A stretch of DNA of 12,576 bases from JBKQVT01 sp052139835. GTDB lineage: Bacteria > Planctomycetota > Planctomycetia > Pirellulales > Thermoguttaceae. Below, piece after piece: positions 6,307 to 12,576 of the stretch. Numbering within the stretch: position 1 is the first letter of the stretch; each line of letters opens with the position of its first letter. The stretch spans positions 1 through 12,576 of the forward strand of contig JBKQVT010000131.1 in assembly GCA_052139835.1 (NCBI GenBank). The letters run 5' to 3'. The position numbers and the translations under genes are program-made. The notes beneath the pieces are model-generated. The model was not told the DNA's origin and ran no database searches. It saw only the letters and a program-made list of their open reading frames with translations.

Positions 6307-7536
6307 ATGAATTCTACTACGAAGGGGCCGCTGGGTTGGATCGATGCGGAACTGGCCGCCCTCGAGAATCAGGGCCTCCGTCGCCGACTCGCTACCCGAA
6401 GTAGCCCCCAATCCCCCCGAATGGTAATCGACGGCCGGGAATTGGTCAACTTCGGCTCCAACGACTACTTGGGCCTGGCGGCCGATCCGCGGCTGGCCGC
6501 CGCCGTCGCCCAGGCCCTCCAGCGCGAGGGCTGGGGGAGCGGGGCCAGTCCCTTGATCACCGGCCACGCCGCCTTACACGCCCGCTTGGAAGAGCGGCTG
6601 GCCGCAATGGAGGGCGCCGAGGCCGCGTTGCTGTTCCCCTCTGGCTTCGCTGCCAACCTCGGGGCGGTGGCCGCCTTGGTGGGCGGGGGCGACGTGGTCT
6701 TTTCCGACCGCAACAACCACGCCAGCCTGCTGGACGGTTGCCGGCTCTCCCGCGCCGACGTCCGCGTCTATCCCCATGGCGACTGGCACGCGCTGGACGG
6801 CCTGCTCTCGCGCGCGGCGGGGCGCGGCCGCCGGCTGATCGTCACCGACAGCCTCTTCAGCATGGACGGCGACCTGGCCCCGCTGGTCGAGTTGATCGAG
6901 CTGGCCGCCCGCCGCGGGGCGATGCTCTTGATGGATGAGGCCCATGCCACGGGCGTGTTCGGCCACCGCGGCCGGGGAGTGGCCGAGCATCTGGGCGTGG
7001 ACGAGCGCGTCGCCGCCGGCGTGGGCGTCCGCGTGGGCACGCTCAGCAAGGCCCTGGGGTGCGCGGGCGGATTCGTGGCGGGCAGCCGCACGCTCGTCGA
7101 ATGGTTGCTCAACCGCGCCCGCTCCTATATCTACTCGACCGCCGCGCCGGCGGCAACCGCGGCCGCCGCGCTGGCGGCCCTGGACATTGTGGCCGCGGAG
7201 CCGCAGCGCGGCGTTGAGCTTCTCGCCCGCGCGGCGTCACTCCGCGACGCGTTGGCCGCGCAGGGTTGGGACGTCGGCCGTTCGCAGAGTCAGATCATTC
7301 CGCTTCTGGTGGGCTCACCGGCCCGCGCCCTGGAGCTATCGGCGCGCTTGCGCGATCGCGGCCTGTTGGTCCCGGCCATCCGACCGCCGACGGTGCCCGA
7401 GGGCCAATCTCGTTTGCGTATCAGCCTGACCGCGGCCCACACGCCGGAGATGATCGAGATGCTTTTGCTTGCCTTGCGGGACGCGCGCCGGTCCCCTCTC
7501 CCGACCACCCTTCCGGCGGTGCCCGGAGAGGGTTAG
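6307..7536 (+). CDS. bioF: 8-amino-7-oxononanoate synthase (biotin synthesis)
   Basis: A 409-residue PLP enzyme of the alpha-oxoamine synthase family. BioF joins pimeloyl-ACP (or -CoA) to L-alanine with loss of CO2. Motifs: FGSNDYLGLA (49-58), GSGASPLITGHAALHARLEERLA (77-99), FPSGFAANLGA (110-120), H138 in RNNHASLLDG, TDSLFSMDGDLAPL (180-193), D210 and H213 in DEAHATGVFG, and the PLP lysine K248 in GTLSKALGCAGGF. BioF is favoured over 2-amino-3-ketobutyrate CoA ligase or serine palmitoyltransferase, but substrate class is inferred; no other bio gene is here. The ATG follows GGGGGAAGG at a rather long 14 bases. The last 15 or so residues (SPLPTTLPAVPGEG) are encoded by a repeat element and are probably not ancestral. 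Confidence 0.92.
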   Translation: MNSTTKGPLGWIDAELAALENQGLRRRLATRSSPQSPRMVIDGRELVNFGSNDYLGLAADPRLAAAVAQALQREGWGSGASPLITGHAALHARLEERLAAMEGAEAALLFPSGFAANLGAVAALVGGGDVVFSDRNNHASLLDGCRLSRADVRVYPHGDWHALDGLLSRAAGRGRRLIVTDSLFSMDGDLAPLVELIELAARRGAMLLMDEAHATGVFGHRGRGVAEHLGVDERVAAGVGVRVGTLSKALGCAGGFVAGSRTLVEWLLNRARSYIYSTAAPAATAAAALAALDIVAAEPQRGVELLARAASLRDALAAQGWDVGRSQSQIIPLLVGSPARALELSARLRDRGLLVPAIRPPTVPEGQSRLRISLTAAHTPEMIEMLLLALRDARRSPLPTTLPAVPGEG

Positions 7537-7544
7537 GGTGAGGG
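7494..7544. repeat. Hairpin repeat overlapping the end of bioF
   Basis: CCCTCTCC (7494-7501) pairs with GGAGAGGG (7525-7532), and the right side continues as GGAGAGGGTTAGGGTGAGGG (7525-7544). That right side is a dispersed-repeat sequence I know from many proteobacterial and planctomycete genomes. The bioF stop codon (7534-7536) lies inside it. There is no following T-run, so it is a poor intrinsic terminator, but it sits between convergent genes and may act as a 3' stem. Confidence 0.7.
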
Positions 7545-7608
7545 CTATCTTGCCCGCCGGGAAAGGTCAGGGTCAATTCGATCCAAATGGGACCCCCCGG
7601 AGCGGACA

Positions 7609-8898
7609 CTAATCGTTTCCCTTCTTCAAGTTAGATATCGTCAATTTATTGGCATTACCGAGTAGAAGCCGGACGGCGGAGGGCACCGTAGCTTCTCCCA
7701 CGAGCAACGGTCCGGATAACTTGATCCTGGCGACCACTTCTTTGCTGTGGGCATGGGTGCCCACGAGTTCGTCTCCCTCCTTACTCCACTCGACCGGCGA
7801 AGTCACCTCAACGTCATCGACGCCCCGCACTCGCACCCGATTATTCTGGAAGCTGAAGTCCTCGTCAGGTTTGTCAAACTTCCCACCGCCTTTGTGGGCG
7901 AAACGAACCTCGCCGAGGCATGGAAATGTGTTCTTCTGGACGACAATCGCGGAAACATGCGGTTCCGCAGAAGGCTCGCCGCTCCATTCACCCTCATACG
8001 TCGGCGGTTTGTCAGCGGAGGGTTCCTTCCGGCTCTCCTCCGGGATGCGAGAAGCGTTCTTGAGAGAGAGTCTACCTGAGAGCGTCTTGCCTTCTCGGTT
8101 CTGCCAACAAATCTCGATGGCGAGTTTGGCGGGATTTGCCGTTGGCCCGTCGGCAACGCGAAAAACGAGGGCCAGTGTCGGGGTTTTGCCATTCTTGTGG
8201 CATTCGGCTAGTCCGTCATTCAGGTCTTTTGCCGTTGCCTTGTCAAAGCCTGATTGCACTACCCCGTCCAGGGTCGCGATTTCCCTGTTGCCTCGGACCA
8301 GTCTGATTTCCTCTAGGCCGGGCGAGGATTCTTTGACGGTCAGCTTGCAGGAGACAAGCAAAAGCACTCCGGACGTTGCCTTCCAGCCAAAGGCGTTTGG
8401 CCCCCCTGGGATCTCCTTGTACTCCGTGGTGAACTCGTAACCACCAGGGGCGGGCGGCGGGACCATCTTGCTGTCTCGGATTTGCAGGTCTCCATGAAAG
8501 GGCACAGCGGAAGCAACCTTGTAGCCCTTGACCTCAAACTCGACGGACGGCGGTGGGCCGCTGTATCCCTCGCCCGGGTCCTCGCCGCCTATCAGCAACC
8601 ACACCGTGAAACCAGCGAGGACGAGCATCGCTCCGCCACCGGCGGCGAGCCACGGCCAGCGACCGTGGGCTATCCGCGGCTTGGGTGGCAACGGTGGCGC
8701 CGCCGGCTTGGGGCTCACACCTTCCGCCCAAGGCGGCGCGGACCGGGACGCCGGTCGGCCTGGGGCCGCATCTTGAACCAGGGTGGGCAACGGCAGCCGA
8801 AACGAGCAGCCGCACTTCTGGCATTTGGCCTTTCTGCCCACGTGTTCGTCGCCGTACTTCAGGCGACCCCCGCAGCCCGGACATTCGATTCGGTACAT
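7609..8898 (-). CDS. Zinc-ribbon, single-TM protein with large outer domain
   Basis: A 429-residue protein. Residues 6-29 form a CxxC-16-CxxC zinc ribbon (C6, C9, C26, C29; MYRIECPGCGGRL) like the MJ0042-type fingers common at the N-terminus of planctomycete membrane proteins. A proline-rich linker (40-79) leads to one TM helix (about 82-103, WLAAGGGAMLVLAGFTVWLLI). The remaining 325 residues should be outside the cytoplasm and look strand-rich. They could be two related subdomains, about 115-310 and 325-429, joined by a charged linker (EESRKEPSADKPP). No enzymatic motif is visible. ATG 8898 was chosen because the ribbon follows at once; the open frame reaches 9111 but that part overlaps the upstream gene. 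It is the last gene of the array, 55 bp after the TPR gene, and converges on bioF. Function unknown. Confidence 0.8.
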   Translation of the reverse strand: MYRIECPGCGGRLKYGDEHVGRKAKCQKCGCSFRLPLPTLVQDAAPGRPASRSAPPWAEGVSPKPAAPPLPPKPRIAHGRWPWLAAGGGAMLVLAGFTVWLLIGGEDPGEGYSGPPPSVEFEVKGYKVASAVPFHGDLQIRDSKMVPPPAPGGYEFTTEYKEIPGGPNAFGWKATSGVLLLVSCKLTVKESSPGLEEIRLVRGNREIATLDGVVQSGFDKATAKDLNDGLAECHKNGKTPTLALVFRVADGPTANPAKLAIEICWQNREGKTLSGRLSLKNASRIPEESRKEPSADKPPTYEGEWSGEPSAEPHVSAIVVQKNTFPCLGEVRFAHKGGGKFDKPDEDFSFQNNRVRVRGVDDVEVTSPVEWSKEGDELVGTHAHSKEVVARIKLSGPLLVGEATVPSAVRLLLGNANKLTISNLKKGND

Positions 8899-8953
8899 AT
8901 CAAGCCCCGAGTGATGGCACAGAAACCCTGGCGGCCGATTCCCTATCTCACGG

Positions 8954-10279
8954 CTATTGGCGGTAGGGCTTTCCTTGATGGTAGAGTTCCAGGCGCGAAC
9001 GACAACCTCGCTTGCTTCCTTCATCAGGAGCCAATTCGACGGCCTTCGTCTGCCACTGCTTGGCCTTCTCGAAGTCGCCGCTCTCGGCATACGCCATGGC
9101 CAGCGTGTCAATGTAATCCCAATTTTTCTGTTCGGTCAATTGGCAAGCCTTGAGTGCGTTCTCGATGGCCTTTTCGCCGTCGCGGTATTTCTCGTCGGCA
9201 CAGGATGCCAGCAAGAAAGCGAGGCCATTATAGGCAATAACAAGCTTGGGATCGTGCGTCACGGCCTTCCCAAAGTCGGCCATGGCCTTGCCGCACTCGC
9301 CTCTCGTGCGCCAGAGATTGCCCCGATTATTGTAGGCCAGAGCGTCCGTTGGATTGAGCGCCAAGGCTTGGTTAAAGTCGGCCATAGCCTTGTCGTATTC
9401 GCCCTCTTTGTTCCAGGCAAGGCCGCGATTGTTGTAGGCGGCGGCGAGATTGGGATCGAGCGCCAGGGCTTGGTCGTAGTCGGCGATGGCCTTGTCGCGC
9501 TCGCCCTTGTTGTACCAGGCGAAGCCGCGATTGTTGTAGCCCACTGCATCTTGCGGCTGAGGGTCGGCCGGAGCGGCGGGGCAAGCTTCCGCATTCGCCG
9601 GAAGTGACTCACTGGCACGGAGGGCCGCCTCGAGGGCGGCCTGGTATGGTTTCGTACGCTCTATCCATTCCGCAGCGCCGTACAAGGCGCCGTCGTAGTT
9701 GACCTGCGCGCTAAACAACGCCAGAAAGAAGTACACCATGGCGTTCACTTGAAACAAGACGAAAACCGGCACGCTGATCAACACGGAATAAACAACCCTC
9801 AAATACACACCCATGGCAGTCGCGGGGGAACGTATAAACCCAAGCATCATCAGAAAGGGCAAAGCGGATATGATGGCCGTTCCGACAAGCATCAGGCCGA
9901 GCGAACAGAACAAAGCCTTGACCAATGCCCCCTCCGCAGTCGCAGTTTTCTTCGCCCAGAGCCGTAGACCGTCTTCCCTCGTCCTTGGTGCGGCGGATTT
10001 TGCGGCAGCGATGTCACGCGCCGGTGCTACGAAGGTACCATCGACGCCTGCGACCCCGCGTTCAAGAACTGGAGCCGCTTGGGCAGCCGGGCTGTCCGCG
10101 CTTGAGGGACGTGAACAAGGCCCGCCCTGGATGCCGGGTGTTTGGGACACCTGCCGTCCGTCAGGCGCCGCGACCTGAATCACAGCAGAGCACTTCGGGC
10201 ATCTCACTCGCCTACCTGCCGCCCCATCCGGCGCACGGAACTTGCCCTTGCAACCCGGACATTGAACGCCGATTGGCAT
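8954..10279 (-). CDS. Zinc-ribbon, two-TM, TPR-repeat protein
   Basis: A 441-residue protein. C7, C10, C27 and C30 form the N-terminal zinc ribbon (MPIGVQCPGCKGKFRAPDGAAGRRVRCPKC region). A low-complexity linker (about 40-100) precedes two hydrophobic segments, about 121-149 (LFCSLGLMLVGTAIISALPFLMM) and 158-190 (VYLRVVYSVLISVPVFVLFQV). Both ends should therefore be cytoplasmic. TPR units lie at about 245-277, 279-311 and 313-345 (pattern YNNRG..W...GE.DKA.ADF.QAL.L.P), a degenerate one near 347-380, and a last one at 388-420. These are usually protein-docking surfaces. ATG 10279 has GGAGG eight bases upstream; an earlier in-frame start at 10315 adds 12 residues before the ribbon and is less likely. 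The neighbours are the lipoprotein gene 103 bp upstream and a second zinc-ribbon gene 55 bp downstream. Function unknown; a membrane scaffold is a reasonable guess. Confidence 0.85.
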   Translation of the reverse strand: MPIGVQCPGCKGKFRAPDGAAGRRVRCPKCSAVIQVAAPDGRQVSQTPGIQGGPCSRPSSADSPAAQAAPVLERGVAGVDGTFVAPARDIAAAKSAAPRTREDGLRLWAKKTATAEGALVKALFCSLGLMLVGTAIISALPFLMMLGFIRSPATAMGVYLRVVYSVLISVPVFVLFQVNAMVYFFLALFSAQVNYDGALYGAAEWIERTKPYQAALEAALRASESLPANAEACPAAPADPQPQDAVGYNNRGFAWYNKGERDKAIADYDQALALDPNLAAAYNNRGLAWNKEGEYDKAMADFNQALALNPTDALAYNNRGNLWRTRGECGKAMADFGKAVTHDPKLVIAYNGLAFLLASCADEKYRDGEKAIENALKACQLTEQKNWDYIDTLAMAYAESGDFEKAKQWQTKAVELAPDEGSKRGCRSRLELYHQGKPYRQ

Positions 10280-10349
10280 TGGACTGTCCTCCACAAAAAG
10301 GAGCGTCAGGGCCAAAGCACCGCCCCGGGAACCCGATCAAGGCGCGTCA

Positions 10350-10377
10350 GCCCTTTTCCTCTTGAGACCGGAAGGGC
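10350..10377. other. Weak intergenic hairpin after the lipoprotein gene
   Basis: GCCCTT (10350-10355) pairs with AAGGGC (10372-10377), and an inner CC/GG adds two pairs past a bulge. No T-run follows on the minus strand. It may mark partial termination or RNA processing between the lipoprotein and TPR genes. Confidence 0.25.
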
Positions 10378-10382
10378 CAACA

Positions 10383-10790
10383 CTACCACGGTTGGTTTTT
10401 GTAGGTGCTGTTCCAAGCGTCCAGTACGCGCTTACATTTCGCCATCATTTCCGGCCCGCCTGGAGTTGCAAGCAGCCGGAAAATCTGGTCGCCAAAGTCC
10501 TTCTGTGCGGCGTCGAGTTCTTCATGGTACTCCTCGGCCAGCTTCGTCCTGTGCGCCTTGGAAAAGCCCTGCGCCCTCCCTAGGAGTGAAAGCATCCGGC
10601 CAGCAACTTCATTGAACCTGGGACCAGCCCGCTCGGCGGTCTTATCGTCCCGGACGGTATTCATCACTTGATTCATTTCTTGGGCCGTCTTGAGGAAGTC
10701 CTTGATGTTAGCTTCCTCGTCGGCGCTCGGCCCGCAACCGGCGAGGCAGAGAAGGCCCGCTGCAACGATTCCGTGACTGAGGTAATTCAT
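10383..10790 (-). CDS. Small predicted lipoprotein
   Basis: A 135-residue protein with a lipoprotein signal peptide: MNYLSHGIVAAGLLCLAGC has the lipobox L16-A17-G18-C19, so C19 should be lipidated and the mature chain is about 117 residues. The rest is charged and largely helical (EEANIKDFLKTAQEMNQVMN; HRTKLAEEYHEELDAAQKDFG), possibly a helical bundle, ending TYKNQPW. No family is recognised. The ATG has AAGGTGAG immediately upstream, a good ribosome site. It lies 66 bp after the frameshifted zinc-ribbon gene and 103 bp before the TPR gene, on the same strand, so it may be an outer partner of those membrane proteins. The gene appears intact. Confidence 0.8.
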   Translation of the reverse strand: MNYLSHGIVAAGLLCLAGCGPSADEEANIKDFLKTAQEMNQVMNTVRDDKTAERAGPRFNEVAGRMLSLLGRAQGFSKAHRTKLAEEYHEELDAAQKDFGDQIFRLLATPGGPEMMAKCKRVLDAWNSTYKNQPW

Positions 10791-10818
10791 GGCTCACCTT
10801 CTGCTTAAAACTTGTGTC

Positions 10819-10842
10819 GCCAGCCTGCTCGCTTGGGCTGGC
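10819..10842. other. Intergenic hairpin before the lipoprotein gene
   Basis: GCCAGCC (10819-10825) and GGCTGGC (10836-10842) form a 7-bp GC stem with a 10-nt loop. On the minus strand it is followed by GACACAAGTTTT, a weak T-stretch. It could be an intercistronic attenuator or a processing site between the zinc-ribbon and lipoprotein genes. Confidence 0.35.
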
Positions 10843-10856
10843 CCCTGACAGCACCC

Positions 10857-11423
10857 TCATGGTTTTTCCATTTCATCGCATTTCCGTGTTTGGATTTTTG
10901 CCGGGAGCGGCATAAGCTGGGAGTCTGGATATTTGAGTTGTAGCGCCCCTGAATCTGCCTCCTTCCGAGGAATTGCGAATGCGATCCATGTATCTGAGCC
11001 ACGGCCAAATGTCAATCCCTGTGCAGCGGGGATCTCGCTTCCGTTCGAAAGAACCAGCCTGAAATCCGTGAGATCCATTCTCTTGGCTGCTGAAGGCCGC
11101 GTCCGCACGATCAGCATAGCGTAATACCTCGACAAGTCCCGACCACTGGAGTCAAGAACATGCATGTCATCGAGCACATAGCATTCCCTGATCGCCGGAT
11201 GATTCCACCAGATAACCGCCACGCCAAGGACAAGAAATACGGCGGCGGCACCGCCGGCAGCGCACCACTGCCAACGAACCGGCCTGCCGGTTTGGGCAAC
11301 AGCCCTTGGATCCCCGGCGAGGCCGCCACTCCGTTGCGATTGGGCTGGTGTACCGGTGGCCGGTTTATGAGACGGTACTGAACGGCAGATGGCATCCGAA
11401 ACTGTCTTCCGCACGTCGGACAC
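10857..11423 (-). CDS. TM and outer domain of a frameshifted zinc-ribbon protein (C-terminal part)
   Basis: This frame carries the second half of the gene whose first half is at 11111-11659. The formal GTG start at 11423 has no ribosome site and falls inside the second zinc ribbon, so it is not a real start. From about its residue 16 (VPSHKPATGTPAQSQR) the frame gives a plausible linker. It continues into one TM helix (residues 52-73, WQWCAAGGAAAVFLVLGVAVIWW) and an outer domain of about 110 residues (from YVLDDMHVLDSSGRDLSRYY to IQTRKCDEMEKP) that looks strand-rich and small. Joined to the N-terminal part it would make a protein of about 267 residues with the same design as the other zinc-ribbon proteins here. 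The domain family is not recognised. Whether any full-length product is made depends on whether the frameshift is real. Confidence 0.65.
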   Translation of the reverse strand: MSDVRKTVSDAICRSVPSHKPATGTPAQSQRSGGLAGDPRAVAQTGRPVRWQWCAAGGAAAVFLVLGVAVIWWNHPAIRECYVLDDMHVLDSSGRDLSRYYAMLIVRTRPSAAKRMDLTDFRLVLSNGSEIPAAQGLTFGRGSDTWIAFAIPRKEADSGALQLKYPDSQLMPLPAKIQTRKCDEMEKP

Positions 11424-11659
11424 GCGACGGCCTGGCCGGCAGAACTGCCGTCACTGAACACTCGCGTCCGGCAGTGGGGACACGCCGCGCTGCCCGGTGG
11501 CGTGCCCAACGACGATGTTGCCGCCGCAGGCTGTGCCTGGCGGGTGGCGGGAATCACGATGGCTTGGCCGCAGCCGGGACACCCCACTCGCCTCCCGGCC
11601 AATTCATTTTTGGCCGTCAATTTCTTACCGCACCCGGGACACTGTGTGCTGATTGGCAT
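11111..11659 (-). CDS. Double zinc-ribbon N-terminal part of a frameshifted membrane protein
   Basis: ATG 11659 with GGAGG nine bases upstream begins MPISTQCPGCGKKL. Two zinc ribbons follow with identical spacing, C7-C10-C27-C30 and C60-C63-C80-C83, joined by an Ala/Gln-rich linker. After about residue 94 (RQFRMPSAVQ) this frame loses sense (YRLINRPPVHQPNRNG...) and has no TM helix before its stop at 11111, while the neighbouring frame encodes linker, TM helix and outer domain. One missing base between about 11270 and 11400 explains this; for example, an extra G where the minus strand reads GTTCAGTACCG would join the frames. The expected intact gene is 10857-11659. A real pseudogene, a sequencing error or a truncated soluble product are all possible. 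It begins 120 bp after the small multi-TM gene. Confidence 0.7.
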   Translation of the reverse strand: MPISTQCPGCGKKLTAKNELAGRRVGCPGCGQAIVIPATRQAQPAAATSSLGTPPGSAACPHCRTRVFSDGSSAGQAVACPTCGRQFRMPSAVQYRLINRPPVHQPNRNGVAASPGIQGLLPKPAGRFVGSGALPAVPPPYFLSLAWRLSGGIIRRSGNAMCSMTCMFLTPVVGTCRGITLC

Positions 11660-11779
11660 GATGGCAGGCCTCCCCTAACTCTGATGCTTCCGAAAGGCAT
11701 CCTATAAGGCCAGATGCCAAACAAGCGCACGATGTACCTCCACCCTCGGGGCCAGTAATCGGTGACACCTTTCCCGAAG

Positions 11780-12052
11780 TCATCTGATCTCTGAGATAAT
11801 CCCCGCCACCACTGCGACGATAACAGCAACGATGCCCATCCCGCGGCCGTCGCCGCGAATTGCGGCCCAGACGCCAATCGCCAACGAGAGAAAAAGCAAG
11901 ACGCCACTGGCCGCCCAAGAGTACATCCAGAAGCTCTCCATCGGCCGTCCAATCGAGGCGTGAAAGACAATAGCGCCGAAAATTGACAGGATCAACGCGG
12001 TCGCCCCCGTCGAGATCACACCCCCTCCAGTATCCCGCGGCGCTCGTTGCAC
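11780..12052 (-). CDS. Small multi-TM membrane protein
   Basis: A 90-residue hydrophobic protein with about three TM segments: about 13-33 (ISTGATALILSIFGAIVFHA), 42-64 (MYSWAASGVLLFLSLAIGVW) and 71-88 (MGIVAVIVAVVAGII). A charged turn, RGDGRG, separates the last two. The layout, with the R-G-x-G turn before a final glycine-rich helix, recalls DUF4190-type small membrane proteins; that is only an impression. The start is GTG 12052 with an excellent Shine-Dalgarno (AAGGAGGACGTAAC before GTG), which supports it as a real gene. It appears to be the first gene of the minus-strand zinc-ribbon array, 120 bp before the double-ribbon gene, with a possible promoter at 12203-12231. Function unknown. 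Confidence 0.78.
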   Translation of the reverse strand: MQRAPRDTGGGVISTGATALILSIFGAIVFHASIGRPMESFWMYSWAASGVLLFLSLAIGVWAAIRGDGRGMGIVAVIVAVVAGIISEIR

Positions 12053-12376
12053 GTTACGTCCTCCTTCGGACTCCAGGGTGGATGATTCTCCAGGCCGTGT
12101 TGAAGTCGGCGTTGGAGGTCACGTTAGTCCGCTCTCGCGCGTTTCTCTAACACGGGTCGCATTCATCCCGCAGCCCTCGGCAGCTACGGGAACTAATGCC
12201 TCAGCTTATGGCACACGTCAGTGGGTGTCAATAATTCGGCAAAAAATAACCCTGTAGAGGGAGTGCCGACCGACGTTTCCAGCGTATTTCGAGGCTGTTC
12301 CCACTGCGAAAGGAACAACGCGGAAACCTAGTTCAAAATCCCAAGGCCCCGGTTCCGTCCCGCCGACGGGAGGGGG
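12053..12376. other. Intergenic region without a recognisable gene
   Basis: This 324-bp spacer lies between the array's first gene and the wrecked PIN ORF. It contains the array's ribosome site, a candidate minus-strand promoter and, at 12094-12108, the 15-bp sequence GCCGTGTTGAAGTCG, identical to 3602-3616 at the edge of the palindromic repeat. No ORF with convincing protein sequence was seen on either strand. Confidence 0.6.
12203..12231 (-). promoter_or_regulatory. Possible promoter of the zinc-ribbon array
   Basis: On the minus strand a perfect TTGACA (12226-12231) is followed 17 bp later by TAAGCT (12203-12208), which keeps three of six -10 positions including the critical A2 and T6. 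The implied leader to the GTG at 12052 is about 145 nt. Confidence 0.35.
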
Positions 12377-12472
12377 TTAGCGCGGGGGCTTCCATGTGCC
12401 CGGTGCCACGGCTATGTCAGCCGTGCTGAAGCGCGCCGGGTAGTAGAAGGAATCGGCGAAGACTTCGGTCAC
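12377..12472 (-). pseudogene. Truncated PIN-domain toxin-like ORF, broken at a palindromic repeat
   Basis: A 31-codon ORF starting GTG 12472 with MTEVFADSFYYPA. This resembles the first strand and first acidic residue (D7) of a PIN/VapC ribonuclease (pattern hxVFxDoxYhhAL). After about 13 residues the PIN-like sequence stops and the frame enters the palindromic repeat (12403-12425), giving unrelated residues (RFSTADIAVAP...) up to a TAA at 12377. Its start overlaps the stop of the upstream gene in a 4-bp GTGA, the translational-coupling arrangement common in toxin-antitoxin operons. The likely reading is a toxin gene whose 3' part was replaced by, or deleted up to, the repeat. The PIN assignment rests on only about a dozen residues plus this arrangement. 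Confidence 0.5.
12403..12425. repeat. Third copy of the palindromic repeat
   Basis: Starts GTGCCACGGCTA and ends GTCAGCCGTG, differing from 3585-3607 by one base in the loop region. The flank CTGAA matches TTGAA next to the first copy, so the conserved unit extends past the palindrome on that side. It is a single copy here, not a facing pair. Confidence 0.85.
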
Positions 12473-12576
12473 GGCTGGTCAATCCCCTTCGGCGCGCCGT
12501 GCACGTAGTGGTCGTGGTTCAGGGCCAGATCGGGCGGCAGCCCGCGGGCGTCCTGCTGCGAAGCGAAGTGGGCCAG
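12469..12576 (-). CDS. C-terminal end of a small gene coupled to the PIN-like ORF (partial)
   Basis: The last 35 codons and TGA stop of a minus-strand gene that continues beyond the window: LAHFASQQDARGLPPDLALNHDHYVHGAPKGIDQP, written here in two parts as LAHFASQQDARGLPPDLA and LNHDHYVHGAPKGIDQP. It has an internal His-rich LNHDHYVHG stretch. Its stop overlaps the start of the PIN-like ORF by 4 bp, so by position it would be the antitoxin of the pair. I have an impression that the LNHDHY ending recurs next to PIN genes in planctomycetes, but cannot confirm it. High GC3 and an uninterrupted frame support coding. Confidence 0.5.
   Translation of the reverse strand: MAHFASQQDARGLPPDLALNHDHYVHGAPKGIDQP

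Noticed and set aside
11270..11400. Programmed ribosomal frameshift in the double zinc-ribbon gene
   Set aside because: No X XXY YYZ slippery site or obvious downstream structure was found; a lost base is simpler.
11617..11970. Minus-strand 117-codon open frame across the gap between the multi-TM and double-ribbon genes
   Set aside because: It overlaps both neighbours out of frame, has no ribosome site and no family-like sequence.

Overview
The window looks like a chromosomal segment of a high-GC planctomycete (Planctomycetota, probably Pirellulales or a relative). The clues are three N-terminal CxxC-16-CxxC zinc-ribbon membrane proteins that open or nearly open with MPI, a C-terminal MLPAIQAAR-type motif in the first ORF, a sigma/anti-sigma/PDZ operon, and dispersed palindromic GCCACGGCTG-type repeats. 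Assignment to the phylum is inference from these features; there is no rRNA or other marker gene here.

Left third (1-3543). A plus-strand ORF (111-851), apparently without its native 5' end, converges on a minus-strand housekeeping group: a 75-residue hypothetical protein, aroB (3-dehydroquinate synthase) 8 bp downstream, then dprA (DNA-processing protein) after a gap that holds an inverted-repeat element. Centre-left (3544-6306): a minus-strand operon of ECF sigma factor, one-TM anti-sigma-like protein and secreted PDZ protein, ending in a strong rho-independent terminator. Two facing copies of a palindromic repeat lie just beyond it. A 7-bp-periodic repeat and a 19-bp inverted repeat fill the divergent gap before plus-strand bioF (6307-7536), whose last codons run into another hairpin repeat.

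Right part (7609-12052). Five co-directional minus-strand loci, read from right to left, encode envelope proteins: a small multi-TM protein, a double zinc-ribbon/TM protein split by a frameshift, a small lipoprotein, a zinc-ribbon/two-TM/TPR protein, and a zinc-ribbon/TM protein with a large outer domain. They form a zinc-ribbon membrane-protein array with no recognised function. It is the best candidate here for an undescribed module.

Right edge (12053-12576). A 324-bp spacer with a possible promoter is followed by a wrecked toxin-antitoxin-like pair. The 3' end of a small gene overlaps by 4 bp a PIN-like ORF, and that ORF loses its PIN-like sequence after about 13 codons, where it meets another copy of the palindromic repeat. 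No tRNA, rRNA, CRISPR array, transposase or phage gene was seen.
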